The notes beneath the pieces were generated by a model that was given only the letters and a program-made list of their open reading frames with translations, did not search any database and was not told where the DNA came from. A DNA stretch of 5,253 bases, taken from Sphingomonadales bacterium (lineage in GTDB: Bacteria; Pseudomonadota; Alphaproteobacteria; Sphingomonadales; Sphingomonadaceae). This document shows, one piece after another, positions 4,179 to 5,253 of the stretch. The DNA lies in NCBI GenBank assembly GCA_018067055.1, contig JAGPVK010000025.1:1-5253 (forward strand). The letters are read 5' to 3'. The number at the start of each line of letters is the position of its first letter. The stretch's first letter is position 1. The translations under genes were made by a program, and so were the position numbers.

Positions 4179-4769
4179 ATGCTGAATAAATGGATTAAAT
4201 TTCTGGTCGTTCCGGCCGTGGCCTTGTCGCTTAGCGCCTGCGGAATCAACAGCGTGCCGACGGCGGAAGAAAATGCCAAAGCCAAATGGGCGGATGTCGA
4301 AAGCAGCTACCAGCGCCGCGCCGACCTGATCCCCAATCTGGTCGAAACCGTCAAAGGCTATGCGACGCAGGAGCAGGATACGCTGACTGCCGTGGTTGAA
4401 GCCCGCGCAAAAGCTACATCTATTCAGGTGAATGCCGATGATCTCGGTGACGCGACCAAAGTGCAGGAATATGCCGCAGCGCAAGGCGCGCTTTCGCAAG
4501 GCCTGGGGCGTCTGCTGGCCACTGTAGAAGCCTATCCCGACCTGAAGTCCAACCAGAATTTCCTGGCGCTGCAAAGTCAGCTGGAAGGCACGGAGAACCG
4601 TATCAATGTCGCTCGCCGCGATTATAACGAAGCGGTCCGCGAATATAATACCACGATCCGGACCTTCCCCGATATTATCGGCGCAAAAATCATTCATGGC
4701 GCAAAGCCCATGGAACCTTTCCAGGCAACAACCGAAGGCGCCGACGAAGCACCTGCAGTAAAATTCTAG
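4179..4769 (+). CDS. lemA: LemA family lipoprotein
   Basis: LemA proteins are widespread membrane-anchored helical proteins whose biochemical role is not settled. I start at the ATG at 4179 (196 aa) because GGAGGG (4164-4169) sits 9 nt upstream and the signal sequence then begins properly; a TTG at 4158 would add seven residues overlapping that site. MLNKWIKFLVVPAVALSLSAC gives a lipobox L18-S19-A20-C21, so the protein is probably lipid-anchored, whereas many LemA proteins have a transmembrane helix. The LemA domain fills the rest: YQRRADLIPNLVETVKGYA (44-62), AYPDLKSNQNFLALQSQLEG (118-137), TENRINVARRDYNEAVREYN (138-157) and a final FPDIIGAK. Length is normal for the family. The TPM-domain gene begins 6 nt after the stop, the usual LemA-TPM operon arrangement. 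Confidence 0.95.
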   Translation: MLNKWIKFLVVPAVALSLSACGINSVPTAEENAKAKWADVESSYQRRADLIPNLVETVKGYATQEQDTLTAVVEARAKATSIQVNADDLGDATKVQEYAAAQGALSQGLGRLLATVEAYPDLKSNQNFLALQSQLEGTENRINVARRDYNEAVREYNTTIRTFPDIIGAKIIHGAKPMEPFQATTEGADEAPAVKF

Positions 4770-4775
4770 CGTCTG

Positions 4776-5253
4776 ATGCGCGGGAAGTTCATCTTGCCGA
4801 TAATTTTCTTGGTGGCTGGCTGTGATCAGCAGGTCGAAAATGATCATGGCGAGCCCGCGAATTTGGCTCCGTCGATAGAATTGACCGGTCGTGTCGTGGA
4901 TCAAGCCGATCTGCTGTCGGCTGAAACCGAAAAGGAATTGACGCGGGTGCTGGAGAATCTGGAGAAAACGTCCGGCCCCCAATTTGTGATAGCGTCCACC
5001 AAATCGTTAAATGGTCGAAAAATAGAAGACTATTCGATAGATTTGGCCCGTATATGGGCCATCGGCGACAAACATCGCGATGATGGAGTCCTGATGCTGG
5101 TCGCACCCAATGAACAGAAAGTCCGGATCGAAGTAGGTCGTGGGCTAGAAGCATCCCTGAGCGATTCATTTTGTTCCAAAGTCATTCGCGAAGACATGCT
5201 ACCAGCCTTTTCAGCAGGAAAAATGGAGGCGGGCATTACCAATGGTGCTGCTA
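4776..5253 (+). CDS. TPM-domain (YgcG-like) lipoprotein, 3' truncated by window edge
   Basis: The frame is open from the ATG at 4776 to the right edge (159 codons and one base), so the C-terminus is missing. MRGKFILPIIFLVAGC is a short signal peptide ending in a lipobox-like V-A-G-C (Cys16). A linker follows, and a TPM domain begins at about residue 38: GRVVDQADLLSAETEKEL (38-55), FVIASTKSLNG (70-80), DDGVLMLVAP (102-111), VRIEVGRGLE (116-125) and VIREDMLPAF (136-145). All are typical of the family. TPM proteins occur with LemA and usually have a later membrane helix and a Gly-rich tail, which may lie beyond the window; some members are phosphatases and others bind or help assemble membrane complexes. 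No good ribosome site precedes the ATG and the gap to lemA is 6 nt, so translation is probably coupled. Confidence 0.9.
   Translation, partial: MRGKFILPIIFLVAGCDQQVENDHGEPANLAPSIELTGRVVDQADLLSAETEKELTRVLENLEKTSGPQFVIASTKSLNGRKIEDYSIDLARIWAIGDKHRDDGVLMLVAPNEQKVRIEVGRGLEASLSDSFCSKVIREDMLPAFSAGKMEAGITNGAA

Noticed and set aside
4173..4982. 269-codon minus-strand frame opposite lemA and the TPM gene
   Set aside because: It lies antisense to two clear family members and shows no recognisable domain; typical long shadow frame in GC-rich DNA.

Overview
The window looks like chromosomal DNA of an alphaproteobacterium, most likely a sphingomonad (Sphingomonadales; a marine Sphingopyxis/Parasphingorhabdus-like organism would fit). 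The main reasons are a circularly permuted two-piece tmRNA with the tag ANDNEALAIAA, the character of the AstA/AstB proteins, and a small two-helix protein of a kind I associate with sphingomonads. The order is inferred from sequence character, not from a database search. No insertion sequence, phage gene, CRISPR array or tRNA is visible.

Layout. (1) 1-1808, + strand: the 3' half of astA, overlapped by 4 nt by a complete astB. These are two consecutive enzymes of the arginine succinyltransferase (AST) pathway of arginine breakdown. (2) 1809-2139, + strand: a short intergenic region carrying a perfect match to the sigma-54 (RpoN) -24/-12 promoter. Its predicted start site falls at or next to the ATG of a 76-residue, two-helix inner-membrane protein of unknown function. 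(3) about 2220-2570, - strand: a tmRNA gene (ssrA) in permuted order: acceptor piece with encoded CCA, 40-nt intervening segment, then coding piece with PK1, tag frame and P5. The coding piece ends in two hairpins that present the same 14-nt loop. (4) 2612-3333, - strand: two small acidic lipoprotein genes in tandem. Each is followed by an almost identical 3' untranslated region and a strong intrinsic terminator with a GNRA-type loop. The downstream gene has a candidate general-stress (EcfG-type) promoter. (5) 3610-4035, - strand: mscL. (6) 4179 to the right edge, + strand: lemA as a lipoprotein form, then 6 nt later a TPM-domain (YgcG-like) lipoprotein gene that runs off the window.

How the genes relate. 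After the AST operon, every protein gene is an envelope gene: a small inner-membrane protein, two outer-envelope lipoproteins, an osmotic safety valve, and a LemA/TPM pair. Three kinds of promoter may operate here: a strong sigma-54 match, a candidate EcfG site and housekeeping-like sites. The region may therefore be a cluster of individually controlled envelope or stress genes around ssrA, though shared function is inference.

The observations most worth following are the near-leaderless sigma-54 promoter, the twin identical loops of the tmRNA coding piece (complementary to a segment overlapping PK1), and the duplicated lipoprotein 3' UTR/terminator, which is better conserved than the coding sequence it follows.
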